DNA of 64,000 nucleotides from Niallia sp052318935 (lineage in GTDB: Bacteria; Bacillota; Bacilli; Bacillales; Cytobacillaceae). The notes beneath the pieces were generated by a model that had not been told where the DNA came from, searched no databases, and saw nothing but the letters and a program-made list of their open reading frames with translations. This document shows, in pieces, positions 1 through 8,468 of the stretch (position 1 is the first letter of the stretch; each line of letters begins with the position of its first letter). Position numbers and translations under genes: made by a program. The DNA is taken from the NCBI GenBank assembly GCA_052318935.1, contig JBQRKO010000002.1. The stretch is one strand, 5' to 3'.

Positions 1-1283
1 GCTGCCCTTTTTCCTCCTTGTTGATTAAAAATTTGTGCTAATTTTGAATAAGACTGGCTATAAATATAGTTGCTTTGTGTACTTTGTTCGTATTTATCTA
101 AGGGTAAGTTAGAAGGCATTGGTTTAAGATTATCCAAATTTCTATACTTTAAAAGCTTATTACCCTTAGGCATAAAAAATAACGAGCTAGCGATTTCAGC
201 AAAGCCTTCGTCTAACCATGCATTCTTGTAAGGGTCATTACTAACTAGGCCATAAAACCATTGATGAGCAATTTCATGTACAATTATTTGCTTGATAATA
301 TCTTCGTTATAATTGTAATCATAAATTGAAGCTGCTGTTACTATTCCCGGGTATTCCATTCCATTTCCATCAATTATAATATCAAGTTGTTTGTAAGGAT
401 AAGTACCTATTGTCTTTTGAAAGTATACAAAGGAATTGGCAGCGATTTTAATATATTCTGCTAAGTTTTCATCAGTTCCATTCATAGTAAATACTCTTAT
501 ATTCACATTATCTACTTCTTTTTGCATAATTTGAGGATTTTTTAACAAAGCAATAAAAACGTCTTTTACATTATTAATCCTGAACAAACTCTTATTCTTA
601 CTAGGAAATATATCATTACTACTCGTAGTGACAACCGTATATTCTTTAGGTATATCTAAATTTATTTTAAAGTTGCAAAATGCTGTATGGTAAGATTCCC
701 CATTAAATGAATAATCCTGTTTATTCCAATCGTTACGATATGTGGGAACCATAGGATACCATTGAGCAAGGTGATAATTAGAACCATTTTTTGTGAATCT
801 GAACCCGTTTTTAGGTAAAGTAAAAGTATAGTTCATTTTAAAGGTGATGTTTTCTTTATGTGGAAGTCTTTCTTTTAGAGGAATACTGAGTTTATCCTTA
901 ATAAGAGTATATACCGCTTCTTTATTGTCAATTTGAATAGACTTTATTTTCACTTCAGAGGGGGAATCTAAACTAGGTGAGTTTTTATTTACGAACATAT
1001 TTGGAATAAAATATAAGGTTAAATTATCCCAGCTTTCATTCGAAATATTTTCAATATTAATAGAAACATTAGCAGTGAATAATCCGTCTGTATCCATAAC
1101 TAAATCAATATTATAGTTACTTTGACTTCCAGGTGATATAGTTTTTGGAGTATAGTTACTTTTGCTTAATGTTACTTTTGCTTCATTAGAAGTTAACTTT
1201 TTTTCTTTGTTAAAAAAGGTACATAAAATAATAACAACAGAGATTAATGATAACATAGATACAAATAATTTATATTTTTTCAC
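1..1283 (-). CDS. M1-family (gluzincin) membrane-anchored metallopeptidase, C-terminus outside window
   Basis: The reading frame is open from a GTG at 1283 to the window edge, about 427 codons, so the C-terminus is missing. The N-terminus is a single hydrophobic segment (about residues 5-20), a signal anchor. A beta-rich region of about 300 residues follows, then HEIAH and, 18 residues later, the WLDEGFAE motif. This is the HEXXH-(18)-E zinc site of M1 aminopeptidases. A GMEYPG motif, the M1 substrate-binding GxMEN/GMEYP-type loop, lies upstream of it. A GGAGG-rich ribosome site precedes the GTG. It probably cleaves peptides outside the membrane; the substrate is unknown. The family call is firm and the exact role is not. 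Confidence 0.85.
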   Translation of the reverse strand, partial: MKKYKLFVSMLSLISVVIILCTFFNKEKKLTSNEAKVTLSKSNYTPKTISPGSQSNYNIDLVMDTDGLFTANVSINIENISNESWDNLTLYFIPNMFVNKNSPSLDSPSEVKIKSIQIDNKEAVYTLIKDKLSIPLKERLPHKENITFKMNYTFTLPKNGFRFTKNGSNYHLAQWYPMVPTYRNDWNKQDYSFNGESYHTAFCNFKINLDIPKEYTVVTTSSNDIFPSKNKSLFRINNVKDVFIALLKNPQIMQKEVDNVNIRVFTMNGTDENLAEYIKIAANSFVYFQKTIGTYPYKQLDIIIDGNGMEYPGIVTAASIYDYNYNEDIIKQIIVHEIAHQWFYGLVSNDPYKNAWLDEGFAEIASSLFFMPKGNKLLKYRNLDNLKPMPSNLPLDKYEQSTQSNYIYSQSYSKLAQIFNQQGGKRA

Positions 1284-1560
1284 TTACCTCTTCCCTCCTC
1301 CATTTTAATCAAATCACTATTTAAAAATATATTCTACTTGAAAACCTTCAAACCTCTACATATATTAAGTTTCTTTAATTGTATCTGTAGTGAACTTTAA
1401 AAGAAGATTATCAAAAATTTATTTTATTCTCATTTTCAACTATTCCCCCTTCATCCGTGATTATCAATAACCTTGTCCATTATTATTCCTATACACTTTT
1501 TTCAACTCCTAAGTATGCTTTCCTCCTAGTTACACACAATAAAGTAAAAAGGAGTCATGT

Positions 1561-2271
1561 ATGAAGAATTCAGTTAAATATCTCATTGTAATTTCGCTTA
1601 TTCTTTCTTTATTTTTTTATACGTTTCCTCTGCAACATAGTCATGCTTCTCGTTCTGCAAACGCTGCAATTACTACGAAATATTATCAAAACAATAAAAA
1701 TTTAAAATACCCAATTGTATCAAACATACACAATAAAACCGCTCAGTCAAAAATTAATGCAGTTCTGACTGCTCATATAAAAAAATCAGCAAAAGCCTAT
1801 CATCAGCTGATGCAACAAATGGAAGAAGATAAAAAAAAGGATTTTTGCAAAGATTCCCCTTCTCGTTGTCAGTATGAATATGTTACTAATTTTGAAGTGA
1901 AAAATAACAAAAAAGATAAACTGAGCATTCTATTTTTTGATTATCAATTTACAGGTGGAGCTCATGGAAATACAGTCGTAACTTCTTATAACTTTTCTTT
2001 AAAAGATGGTCATCTTTATTCATTAGATGATTTTTTCACATCAGCCAAAACGTATAAAAAGGTAACCTCCTATGCAAAAAATTATATGCTAAAACACCCT
2101 GACATTTTTTATCCTGATCCAAAGGAATTTGACTCTTTTCAGATAACGAATCAAACACAGTTCTATTTTGCAGATGACGGTTTAAACTTAATCTTTCAGC
2201 AATACGAAGTGGGTCCATATGTTTCCGGACATCCCGTTATCAAGATTCCTTCCTCCCTGTATAGCAAGTAA
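1561..2271 (+). CDS. secreted DUF4163/DUF3298 domain protein
   Basis: The 236-residue protein begins with a signal peptide (hydrophobic residues 6-22, with Ala-rich cleavage near residue 29). The body resembles the DUF4163 plus DUF3298 pair seen in the extracellular part of RsiV and in PdaC-like proteins. Markers are the sequence around DYQFTGGAHGNT (about residues 128-139) and the closing YEVGPYVSGHPVIKIP motif. In that fold the domain binds peptidoglycan or lysozyme, but no catalytic domain is attached here. AAGGAG lies about 6 bases before the ATG. The gene converges on the next gene and shares a bidirectional terminator. Function beyond cell-wall association is inference. Confidence 0.7.
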   Translation: MKNSVKYLIVISLILSLFFYTFPLQHSHASRSANAAITTKYYQNNKNLKYPIVSNIHNKTAQSKINAVLTAHIKKSAKAYHQLMQQMEEDKKKDFCKDSPSRCQYEYVTNFEVKNNKKDKLSILFFDYQFTGGAHGNTVVTSYNFSLKDGHLYSLDDFFTSAKTYKKVTSYAKNYMLKHPDIFYPDPKEFDSFQITNQTQFYFADDGLNLIFQQYEVGPYVSGHPVIKIPSSLYSK

Positions 2272-2273
2272 TA

Positions 2274-2311
2274 AAAAAGCGAAGAAAAGCAATATTACTG
2301 CTTTTCTTCGC
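2274..2311. terminator. bidirectional intrinsic terminator
   Basis: An A-rich 5' arm reading AAAAAAGCGAAGAAAAGCA pairs with the inverse arm ending in CTTCGCTTTTTT across a short loop. It sits at the convergent ends of the genes at 1561 and 2295 and overlaps the last codons of the latter. Confidence 0.8.
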
Positions 2312-2816
2312 TTTTTTGTTTTTCAATTTCCTTTTTTAATTTAGCCTCTGGTGCGAATTGCTCTTCCCAATGCGGCGGTTTTATTATTTTCCCATCCTCT
2401 TCTCTATATCGAGGCTTTCCATCTTCAAATAATTTTCCCATATTGGCATCTTGAACAATCTTAAATAAATTAAACGGCTTTACACCAGCAATAACAAAAC
2501 TTCCTTGATTGAAATATTCAATATCTGTTAATGCATCCATTTGCGCAACAAGTACATCTTCAACTGGTTTTTTTTCTTTTAATATTTTCTTCGCTGCATC
2601 GTTTAAACCAGAAAGAAATCCTGCAAATAACGTATTAAATGACTCTTCATTACCATTTGCAGTTGCATATAAAAATTCAACCAATTCTTCACCCGTCCAC
2701 ACAGCACGATTCAGTGCCGTTTTTTCATTTAAAGCGGTTGGAGCTTTTGCTACTTCATGACCAAACGCTTCATGAAATTCTTTCACCATATCAAACATTT
2801 TATTATTTTGACTCAT
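2295..2816 (-). CDS. MazG-like predicted phosphohydrolase (COG4696-type)
   Basis: This is a soluble 173-residue protein. I chose the ATG at 2816 (MSQNNKMF) over the upstream in-frame ATG at 2834 because AGGGAG sits 6 bases before it, between the two starts. The helical sequence with FHEAFGH at the start and a run of acidic residues in helix 2 resembles the HAD/MazG-like predicted phosphohydrolases of Bacillus (all-alpha NTP pyrophosphatase fold). Such proteins hydrolyse nucleotide-type substrates, but the substrate is unknown here. The C-terminal tail is charged and rich in Lys and Glu. Medium confidence in the family. Confidence 0.6.
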   Translation of the reverse strand: MSQNNKMFDMVKEFHEAFGHEVAKAPTALNEKTALNRAVWTGEELVEFLYATANGNEESFNTLFAGFLSGLNDAAKKILKEKKPVEDVLVAQMDALTDIEYFNQGSFVIAGVKPFNLFKIVQDANMGKLFEDGKPRYREEDGKIIKPPHWEEQFAPEAKLKKEIEKQKSEEKQ

Positions 2817-2990
2817 AGTATCTCCCTTAAACATCTTTTTTGAACAGCACCTATTTTACCATGGATGACATTACTAGTATCATCTTTTTTAAAAAAAGTA
2901 GCAGAAGAATTTTAAGCGCAAGTAATTCTTTTATATAACAAGATGTTTTCTTACGAACTTTATATAGTTTATCATACTAGCAAACATTGA

Positions 2991-3019
2991 TTTACTAGTA
3001 TTTAAGCTCCTGTTATAAT
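2991..3019 (+). promoter_or_regulatory. sigma-A-like promoter
   Basis: TTTACT (2991-2996) and a perfect TATAAT (3014-3019) are separated by 17 bases and lie just upstream of the gene at 3047. Confidence 0.6.
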
Positions 3020-3046
3020 ACTAATATGGAAAGAGGTGTGTGATCA

Positions 3047-3373
3047 ATGGAGATATTTAGTATTCGTGAGTTAACCGAAGTAATACGTCATGTCGAAATG
3101 GAAGGTCAAGGGGGTATTTTCAAAGAAGAAACTGGTCTGCAACCGAAGAATCATCCTAAAGAATTTCTAAATCGAATGAAAAATTATTGTACGGATACGC
3201 AATTATTAAAAAAAATTGCTGCATTAACCGAGGATGAAGCACTTCATATATTTGTAAAATCCGTATACGTCGTTCGTTTAAAACAACTAGAAACCACTCA
3301 TCACCTTGAAGAAAATAGAATTATTGATGAAGTATTTGCCGATTATTTAGTGGAAACTCCTACACTTACATAA
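3047..3373 (+). CDS. conserved hypothetical protein
   Basis: This is a 108-residue soluble protein that I do not recognise. It is charged and mainly helical by composition, with one Cys (residue 48) and no membrane segment or known motif. AGAGGTG lies about 10 bases before the ATG, and a good TATAAT promoter sits 28 bases upstream of the start. It stands alone, with no neighbour within 150 bases on its strand. The good ribosome site, promoter and uninterrupted coding potential support a real gene. Confidence 0.65.
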   Translation: MEIFSIRELTEVIRHVEMEGQGGIFKEETGLQPKNHPKEFLNRMKNYCTDTQLLKKIAALTEDEALHIFVKSVYVVRLKQLETTHHLEENRIIDEVFADYLVETPTLT

Positions 3374-3393
3374 TGGTAATATTACAACAAAAC

Positions 3394-3470
3394 GTCCCAA
3401 AGAGTATGCTCACTTTTCGTACAATCGGAAAATCCGGTTATAAAAATTGATATACTTTCTTTTGGGACAT
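3394..3470 (+). terminator. possible long-loop terminator
   Basis: GTCCCAAAGAGTAT (3394-3407) is the approximate inverse of ATACTTTCTTTTGGGAC (3452-3468). The second arm is followed by a T-rich stretch. The 44-base loop makes it a weak candidate. It may instead be a remnant of a small inverted-repeat element. Confidence 0.35.
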
Positions 3471-3752
3471 CTCTTTTTCTTCTACAACTAGCAATCATTT
3501 TTTTAACCCCCTTCATCCGACATGATCAAATCTTCCTATACGTCTTTATAATAGATTATTAATATTATTTCCAACTATTGTGAATGATCTTCTTTTTCCT
3601 TTTGAAAATATTATATCCTATATACGCCCCCTTAAAAATTTTACTCATTTGTAAAAACGTACAAAAAACTAAAATTGTTTTCCGCCCAAAAAATAGGTAA
3701 AATAAAGTGAATCTTTTTGAAATTCTCTTTGTCTGAAAGGAAAGTTGTCTCC

Positions 3753-4628
3753 ATGGAAATTCGTCAGCTTAAATATTTTATTGAAGTAGTAAAACAAAAA
3801 AATATAACAAAAGCATCAGAATCATTACATATTTCTCAGCCTGCCCTAAGTAAAGTAATAAAAAGCCTCGAGGATGAAATTGGCATTACGTTAATTCACC
3901 GCTCCAATAAAACACATGAGTTAACTGATGCTGGTCAAATTGTATTTGAATATGCAAAAAAAATTATCGCTCAAGTGGATGAAATGTCTACCACCTTACT
4001 TGATATGACGAATTTAACGAGAGGAAGTATTAACATTGGCATTCCTCCGATAATTGGGAGCTTATTCTTTCCAAAAGTAATTGCTGCATTTCATCGATCT
4101 TACCCAAACATACATATTAATATTAGAGAATATGGCGCCGCAAAAGTTGCCAAAAGTGTAGAAGCAGGAGAATTTGAAATTGGTGTATGTGTTCTGCCTG
4201 TATCCAATGAAGCGTTAACTATTTTTCCACTTGTTCAGGAAGAAATGAAATTAATTGTGAATGAACAACATCCTTTATCAACGAGAAAAGTCGTCCATTT
4301 AAAAGAATTAAAAGACGAAGAATTTATTTTTTACAGTGAAGAGTTTGCTCTTTATGAAATTATGAGAAAAAGATGTATTCTTGAAGGATTTGAACCTAAT
4401 ATCATTTTTAAAAGTTCTCAATGGGATTTTATAGTGGAGATAGTTGCCGCAAATTTAGGAATCACGATGCTTCCACAATCAATTTGCAATAGAACAAATA
4501 ACAAGCAAGTTCGCATTATTGATTTAAAACCTGTAACAAAATGGGAGTTAGCTATTATTACAAAAAAAGATCGTTATCTTTCTGTTGCTGGAAAAAGATT
4601 TATTGATTTTATGATGAAAAAGGAATGA
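3753..4628 (+). CDS. LysR-family transcriptional regulator, likely CidR-type
   Basis: From the ATG at 3753 (MEIRQLKYF) it is 291 residues, standard LysR length. GAAAGGAAAG precedes this start at a good distance; the upstream in-frame ATG at 3717 has none. The N-terminal winged helix (residues 1-60) shows the typical FIEVVKQKNITKASESLHIS and QPALSKVIKSLE pattern. A two-lobed effector-binding domain follows. The next two genes on the same strand are CidA and CidB homologues. In B. subtilis the LysR protein YwbI/CidR is likewise adjacent to ywbHG, so it most likely senses an overflow metabolite and activates that pair. Confidence 0.85.
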   Translation: MEIRQLKYFIEVVKQKNITKASESLHISQPALSKVIKSLEDEIGITLIHRSNKTHELTDAGQIVFEYAKKIIAQVDEMSTTLLDMTNLTRGSINIGIPPIIGSLFFPKVIAAFHRSYPNIHINIREYGAAKVAKSVEAGEFEIGVCVLPVSNEALTIFPLVQEEMKLIVNEQHPLSTRKVVHLKELKDEEFIFYSEEFALYEIMRKRCILEGFEPNIIFKSSQWDFIVEIVAANLGITMLPQSICNRTNNKQVRIIDLKPVTKWELAIITKKDRYLSVAGKRFIDFMMKKE

Positions 4629-4857
4629 ATAGTAAGTGCTCACTTTTACAAATATACCGTTGACAGCAATTTTAACTTTGTAGATGCATTATTACCTTCA
4701 TGAAAACCATTACATGATTACCATAACTTTTAGTTATATTAAATATAATATCTATGTATTTTACGAATAACAATAAAAGTCGTATGATTAATTTATCAAA
4801 ATTAACAAGAAATTATTGGTATGTCTTTATTTTTCTTATGGGAAGGGAAATGATCAT

Positions 4858-5226
4858 TTGAAGTTTATTGTTATTATTGGGCAAATTTTATTTATCCATG
4901 TCTTTCTTTTTATCGGAATGGCAATTAAATTGGTCGTACCTGTTCCTATTCCAGCTTCCATGATAGGTTTAATCATATTATTAGTTTGTTTACTAACAAA
5001 AATAGTCAAAATAGAATGGGTGGAAAAAGGTGCAGCTTGGCTATTGGCAGAGCTATTATTGTTTTTTATCCCATCTGCAGTTGGAATAGTAAACTATGAG
5101 GAAATTTTAAACATGAAAGGAATTGAAACAATATTATTAATTGCCGTAAGTACATTTGTTGTAATGCTGGCTACTGGCTTTACTGCTGAAAAAATTTACA
5201 ATAGAAAGAGACGTTTTTCCAAATGA
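4858..5226 (+). CDS. cidA: CidA/LrgA family holin-like membrane protein
   Basis: I start this gene at a TTG (4858) because AAGGGA lies 8 bases upstream; the 122-residue product then has the usual length. Four hydrophobic segments are visible. The conserved PVPIPASMIGLIILL signature of the family is near residues 32-46, and FIPSAVGIVNY marks the third segment. CidA/LrgA proteins form small membrane complexes linked to murein hydrolase control and, in Bacillus, to pyruvate transport with the B partner. The stop codon overlaps the start of cidB (ATGA), so the two are translationally coupled. Confidence 0.88.
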   Translation: MKFIVIIGQILFIHVFLFIGMAIKLVVPVPIPASMIGLIILLVCLLTKIVKIEWVEKGAAWLLAELLLFFIPSAVGIVNYEEILNMKGIETILLIAVSTFVVMLATGFTAEKIYNRKRRFSK

Positions 5227-5918
5227 AAATAATCTTTTTAACAGCACTTACGTATTTATTTTATCTTTTCTCAAAATGGGGCTATAAAAAGTTGGGTAAT
5301 CCATTATTTAGTCCCTTGCTTTTAACACCTTTATTATTAATCGCTTTTATTACAACTTTTCATATTTCAGCAGGAAGTTATTTGCAATCTTCCAAAATCT
5401 TAACCCATTTATTAGGACCCGCGACAATTGCGTTTGCTGTACCCATTTATAAGCATAGACTATTATTAAAAAAATATTATATGGTTATATTAATAAGTGT
5501 TACAACTGGAACAATAGTGGCTATTATCTCTTCTTATTTCTTATCTTTATTAATTAACTTGCAATCAGATTTTATTATCAGCATCATTCCTAGATCTATT
5601 ACAACACCGATTGCCATCGAAGTTTCGGAAGAAATTGGCGGGCTGCCAACTTTAACAACCGTTTTTGTTATCTTAACAGGGATAATAGGCGGAATAATTG
5701 GACCATATGCAATTAAGTTATTAGCGTTGAAATCTTCTATTGCGAAAGGATTAGCACTTGGTATGGGTGCTCATGGTGTAGGAACGGCCAAAGCAATGGA
5801 ATTTGGAGAGCAAGAAGCAACTTTTTCAACGTTAGCAATGATCTTAGCAGCAGGGATTACAGTTATATGGGGAGGTTCTTTAATTCCCTTATTAATGAAT
5901 GTGATCAGCAGCAGTTAA
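5223..5918 (+). CDS. cidB: CidB/LrgB family membrane protein
   Basis: This is a 231-residue multi-pass membrane protein whose ATG overlaps the cidA stop. The family hallmarks RSITTPIAIEVSEEIGG (about residues 123-139) and GAHGVGTAKAMEFGE (about 183-197) are present. It is the obligate partner of CidA/LrgA. In B. subtilis the related PftA/PftB pair moves pyruvate, while in Staphylococcus the Cid/Lrg pairs tune autolysis. Which applies here is inference; the LysR gene upstream favours a Cid-type role. A strong terminator follows. Confidence 0.9.
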   Translation: MKIIFLTALTYLFYLFSKWGYKKLGNPLFSPLLLTPLLLIAFITTFHISAGSYLQSSKILTHLLGPATIAFAVPIYKHRLLLKKYYMVILISVTTGTIVAIISSYFLSLLINLQSDFIISIIPRSITTPIAIEVSEEIGGLPTLTTVFVILTGIIGGIIGPYAIKLLALKSSIAKGLALGMGAHGVGTAKAMEFGEQEATFSTLAMILAAGITVIWGGSLIPLLMNVISSS

Positions 5919-5946
5919 AGTTTTATACTAAAATAAAAATATCTTT

Positions 5947-5983
5947 AGGTATGTGAACAAATGTTGTTCACATACCTTTTTTG
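5947..5983 (+). terminator. intrinsic terminator of cidAB
   Basis: The perfect 14-bp stem AGGTATGTGAACAA / TTGTTCACATACCT is followed by TTTTTTG, 29 bases after the cidB stop. Confidence 0.9.
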
Positions 5984-6006
5984 TACAACATATTGTTTCC
6001 ATCCAA

Positions 6007-6050
6007 AAAGAAAAGGATAAAACCATAATATCTGGATTTATCCTTTTTAT
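6007..6050. terminator. terminator of the YdjO-like gene
   Basis: AAAAGGATAAAACCA (6011-6025) pairs with TGGATTTATCCTTTT (6033-6047) with one mismatch. On the minus strand a run of T follows the hairpin, which suits the gene ending at 6104. Confidence 0.75.
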
Positions 6051-6103
6051 AATCGGTCAACACCTATCAACTAATGAACTTAGCTAACCTGGCGCTTACG
6101 CTA

Positions 6104-6313
6104 TTACTTTGAATATATACTATTATTGTTAACAACTTGAAGTTCTCTTGTTGTTGCTACCATGTCACTTCCGCAAATTGGGCATTTTGGTGTTTCACTG
6201 CTTTTAAAATTGTCCCGAATCCAACACTTACACGTTTCTGATACACAATCCCAAACCATCACTTCTTCTTTAACAACTTCTTCGTTATTTTTTCTACCAA
6301 AACCCATTGCCAA
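6104..6313 (-). CDS. YdjO-like cold-inducible small zinc-binding protein
   Basis: This small protein is 69 residues from the TTG at 6313. The ATG at 6307 gives 67. GGAGGTG is ideally spaced for the TTG and rather far for the ATG. Four cysteines are arranged as C-x4-C (about CVSETCKCW) and CPICG, a zinc-finger-like layout. The overall pattern (VWDCVSE..., CWIRDNF.SSETPKCPICGSDM) matches the YdjO family, whose B. subtilis member is cold-inducible. The biochemical role is unknown. It is a single gene with its own terminator. Confidence 0.75.
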   Translation of the reverse strand: MAMGFGRKNNEEVVKEEVMVWDCVSETCKCWIRDNFKSSETPKCPICGSDMVATTRELQVVNNNSIYSK

Positions 6314-6629
6314 ATGAAGCACCTCCATGAAGCTTTTTTATAATAAAAAAACACTTGTCAACAAAGGAAAAGCAAATAAAATTCCTTACAACAAGCGGAT
6401 AAAAATAAACTTATCTTTTTATTATAACATATTTCATATTTTTGTCAAGAACATGCATTTAATTCCTCTTTTGTACCTCATCATTTTACTCCCTGTAAAA
6501 ACAGTTAGCTATCGTGGAAAGAATATGATATTATTTTCAAGGATAATAAAGAGTTTTTATAGGGAGATAAATGACTTATTAGATGAATAGTACTTACTTT
6601 ATTATGTGAACGAACTGAGGAGGAAAATA

Positions 6630-6917
6630 ATGAAAATAATGGAATATACGGTAGAAAAATTAAATGATCCAACAGGAATCCTTACAGGTGATCGATTTGA
6701 GTATTTTTTGCAAATTGAATTAGATGAAGAAGATGAACTTTCGACCATACAAGGTTTGCAGCTGAAAGTTTTATTTTTTGTAGAGGGAGAAAACAGCAAA
6801 ATTTTAAATTATCACTTTTATAATAGTATGGAGGATAAATATTTAGATTTTGAATTAGATGAAGAAGAATTAGATAAGGTTTTTGTTTTCTGTAAAGAAC
6901 ATTATCAAGACATATAA
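6630..6917 (+). CDS. DUF6509 family protein
   Basis: This is a 95-residue acidic cytosolic protein. The ATG at 6630 is preceded by AGGAGG at 6 bases; the longer frame from GTG 6606 runs through that ribosome site and is rejected. The opening EYTVEKLNDPTGILTGDRFEY and the acidic DEEDE stretch are typical of DUF6509 proteins in Bacillaceae. No function is established for the family. It converges on the gene at 7010 and shares its terminator. Confidence 0.75.
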   Translation: MKIMEYTVEKLNDPTGILTGDRFEYFLQIELDEEDELSTIQGLQLKVLFFVEGENSKILNYHFYNSMEDKYLDFELDEEELDKVFVFCKEHYQDI

Positions 6918-6938
6918 TCAAGAATATAGGCAAAATAA

Positions 6939-6992
6939 TTAGGCTGATTGAAAATGGTTTACGTGATAAACGTTTTCAATCAGCCTAATTTT
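6939..6992. terminator. bidirectional terminator
   Basis: A perfect 16-bp stem (TTAGGCTGATTGAAAA at 6939-6954 and its complement at 6973-6988) lies between convergent genes. A and T tracts flank it on both sides. Confidence 0.9.
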
Positions 6993-7009
6993 CGTTTATA
7001 TGTATTTTC

Positions 7010-7402
7010 CTACACTTCAACCGTTTTGCCGTCTTCTATAATATGGTGCATTAAATGTGCTAAATAATGTATCGGCCCAAAATCATCTTCTTCCAACTCT
7101 TCTTCATCCAATTGAAGATCATTTAAATGTAGTGCGATAAACTGATAAAAGTCTTTTAATTCGAAGGAATAACAAGCTGCTGGAGCTTCTTGATCCTCTT
7201 CATATTGAAGGACAAGGTAAGACTCTTTCCCTTTTTCATCAACCGCATCAAAATAAATAAAAAAGCCAATATTCGTATTTAGTTCGAATAACTGTCTTGT
7301 ACCACCGCTTGTTGCTTGATTAAAATCTTCTTCATTTAACTTCGTAACTACCATATTTGCGATTCCATCTTCTTTATGAAATTCAACTGTATATTCTTTC
7401 AT
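7010..7402 (-). CDS. conserved hypothetical cytosolic protein
   Basis: This is a 130-residue, strongly acidic protein with a run of Asp and Glu (LDEEELEEDD, about residues 98-107). It has no signal peptide or membrane segment. I do not recognise a named family. AGGTG lies upstream of the ATG, and the terminator at 6939 serves its 3' end. The DEEELEEDD stretch resembles that in the DUF6509 protein on the other side of the terminator, but the rest does not align. Confidence 0.65.
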   Translation of the reverse strand: MKEYTVEFHKEDGIANMVVTKLNEEDFNQATSGGTRQLFELNTNIGFFIYFDAVDEKGKESYLVLQYEEDQEAPAACYSFELKDFYQFIALHLNDLQLDEEELEEDDFGPIHYLAHLMHHIIEDGKTVEV

Positions 7403-7504
7403 AACATTTCACCTCTTTCCTTTCCATTGTAAACAATCTTAACCTTTATAGCAAAAATTAGTTATACAATCTCTTGATTCTTTTTATCTCCATCTTTTTT
7501 GTAC

Positions 7505-8017
7505 GCTGTTTTCGTATAGATTGTTGTTATTTAACTCGTAGCCTGAATACACTTCGCTTTTCGCGGACGAGTGCCGAGCCTCCTCGTCGCTATGCTGAAG
7601 CCACTGAAAAAGTGATGCTATAAAATATAGTTAGTGACAATCCAAGTAACGAAGAAGTTTTCGTTCGGTTTTCCGAGGCTTACCACACGCTTTCCGCGGG
7701 GCGAGCGCCGAGCCTCCTCGTCGCTTTGCTCCTGTGGGGTCTCGCCTTTCTCGCTAATCCCGCAGGAGTCGTGCGGACGCCTCTCCTAACCAAAATAATG
7801 GTCGTTTTCAAACTCTCTATACCATTTTCACCCTAATAAATTTAAGTATTTCACCTATAATTTATCTAATTAAACACTTTTACAGTGCCGTCGCTATGCT
7901 CCTGTGGGGCCTGAGTCTTTCTCGCTTTTCTAAGCAGGAGTCTACGTGTATTCAGGCTGCTAAGTGCTTCAGCCATGTTTATTATTTTATTCAAAAACAA
8001 CAAACTTTTAGAAAACA
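7505..8017. repeat. composite nested palindromic repeat (copy A, complete)
   Basis: The outer element has ends GCTGTTTTCG (7505) and the inverse GAAAAC (8011), the type seen alone at 37048 and 55153. It is split at 7597-7888 by an inner element with ends GCCACTGAAAAAGTG and CACTTTTACAGTGCC. The 12-base CGTCGCTATGCT is repeated on both sides (7585-7596, 7889-7900). The inner element itself carries another GC-rich palindromic unit (about 7655-7810) with the core found elsewhere as CCTCCTCGTCGCTTTGCTCC. No protein is encoded. Confidence 0.8.
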
Positions 8018-8070
8018 TCCTTTTTGTAAAATCATCTTAATCCTGCCTATTATTTGGCTGAAATAAAGAA

Positions 8071-8092
8071 GCCCGCTAAAAAATTAGCGGGC
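8071..8092 (-). terminator. terminator of the csp gene at 8109
   Basis: GCCCGCTAA / TTAGCGGGC closes on an A/T loop. On the minus strand it is followed by TTCTTTATTT. Confidence 0.85.
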
Positions 8093-8108
8093 GTTGCTTC
8101 TATAATGG

Positions 8109-8309
8109 TTAAAGTTTCGTTACTTTCACAGCTTGTGGTCCACGTCCACCTTGTTCAATATCGAAACTAACTTCTTGGCCTTCATCTAATGTTTTAAATC
8201 CTTCTGTTTCAATAGCAGAATAGTGGACAAATACGTCCTCTCCACCTTCTACTTCAATGAATCCAAAGCCTTTTTCAGAATTAAACCATTTTACTTTACC
8301 TGTTGCCAT
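8109..8309 (-). CDS. csp: cold-shock protein, CspA/CspB family
   Basis: This 66-residue single cold-shock domain protein has the RNP1 motif KGFGFIEV (residues 13-20) and RNP2 motif VFVHYSAI (residues 26-33), with the aromatic residues that stack on single-stranded nucleic acid. It acts as an RNA chaperone and transcription antiterminator in the cytoplasm. AGGAGG lies 8 bases before the ATG and a perfect terminator follows. It is the first of two csp genes flanking cshA. The helicase and Csp proteins are known partners in unwinding mRNA in B. subtilis. Confidence 0.97.
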   Translation of the reverse strand: MATGKVKWFNSEKGFGFIEVEGGEDVFVHYSAIETEGFKTLDEGQEVSFDIEQGGRGPQAVKVTKL

Positions 8310-8468
8310 TTTACTGCCTCCTAGATTTAAATAAAGAAAGATATACTATATATCCTACATTTATTAATTTTACCCAGTTGGCTGATTTTTAATCGAAATG
8401 TATGGAAAAAAATCTAGTTCTTGATTCAGAAAATAATAAACAACGATAAAGATCAATAAAGGAAAGAA

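Noticed and set aside
6327..6590. 87-codon plus-strand ORF
   Set aside because: It overlaps the 5' end of the YdjO-like gene, has no ribosome site for its ATG other than antisense of that gene, and the product looks like translated AT-rich noncoding DNA.
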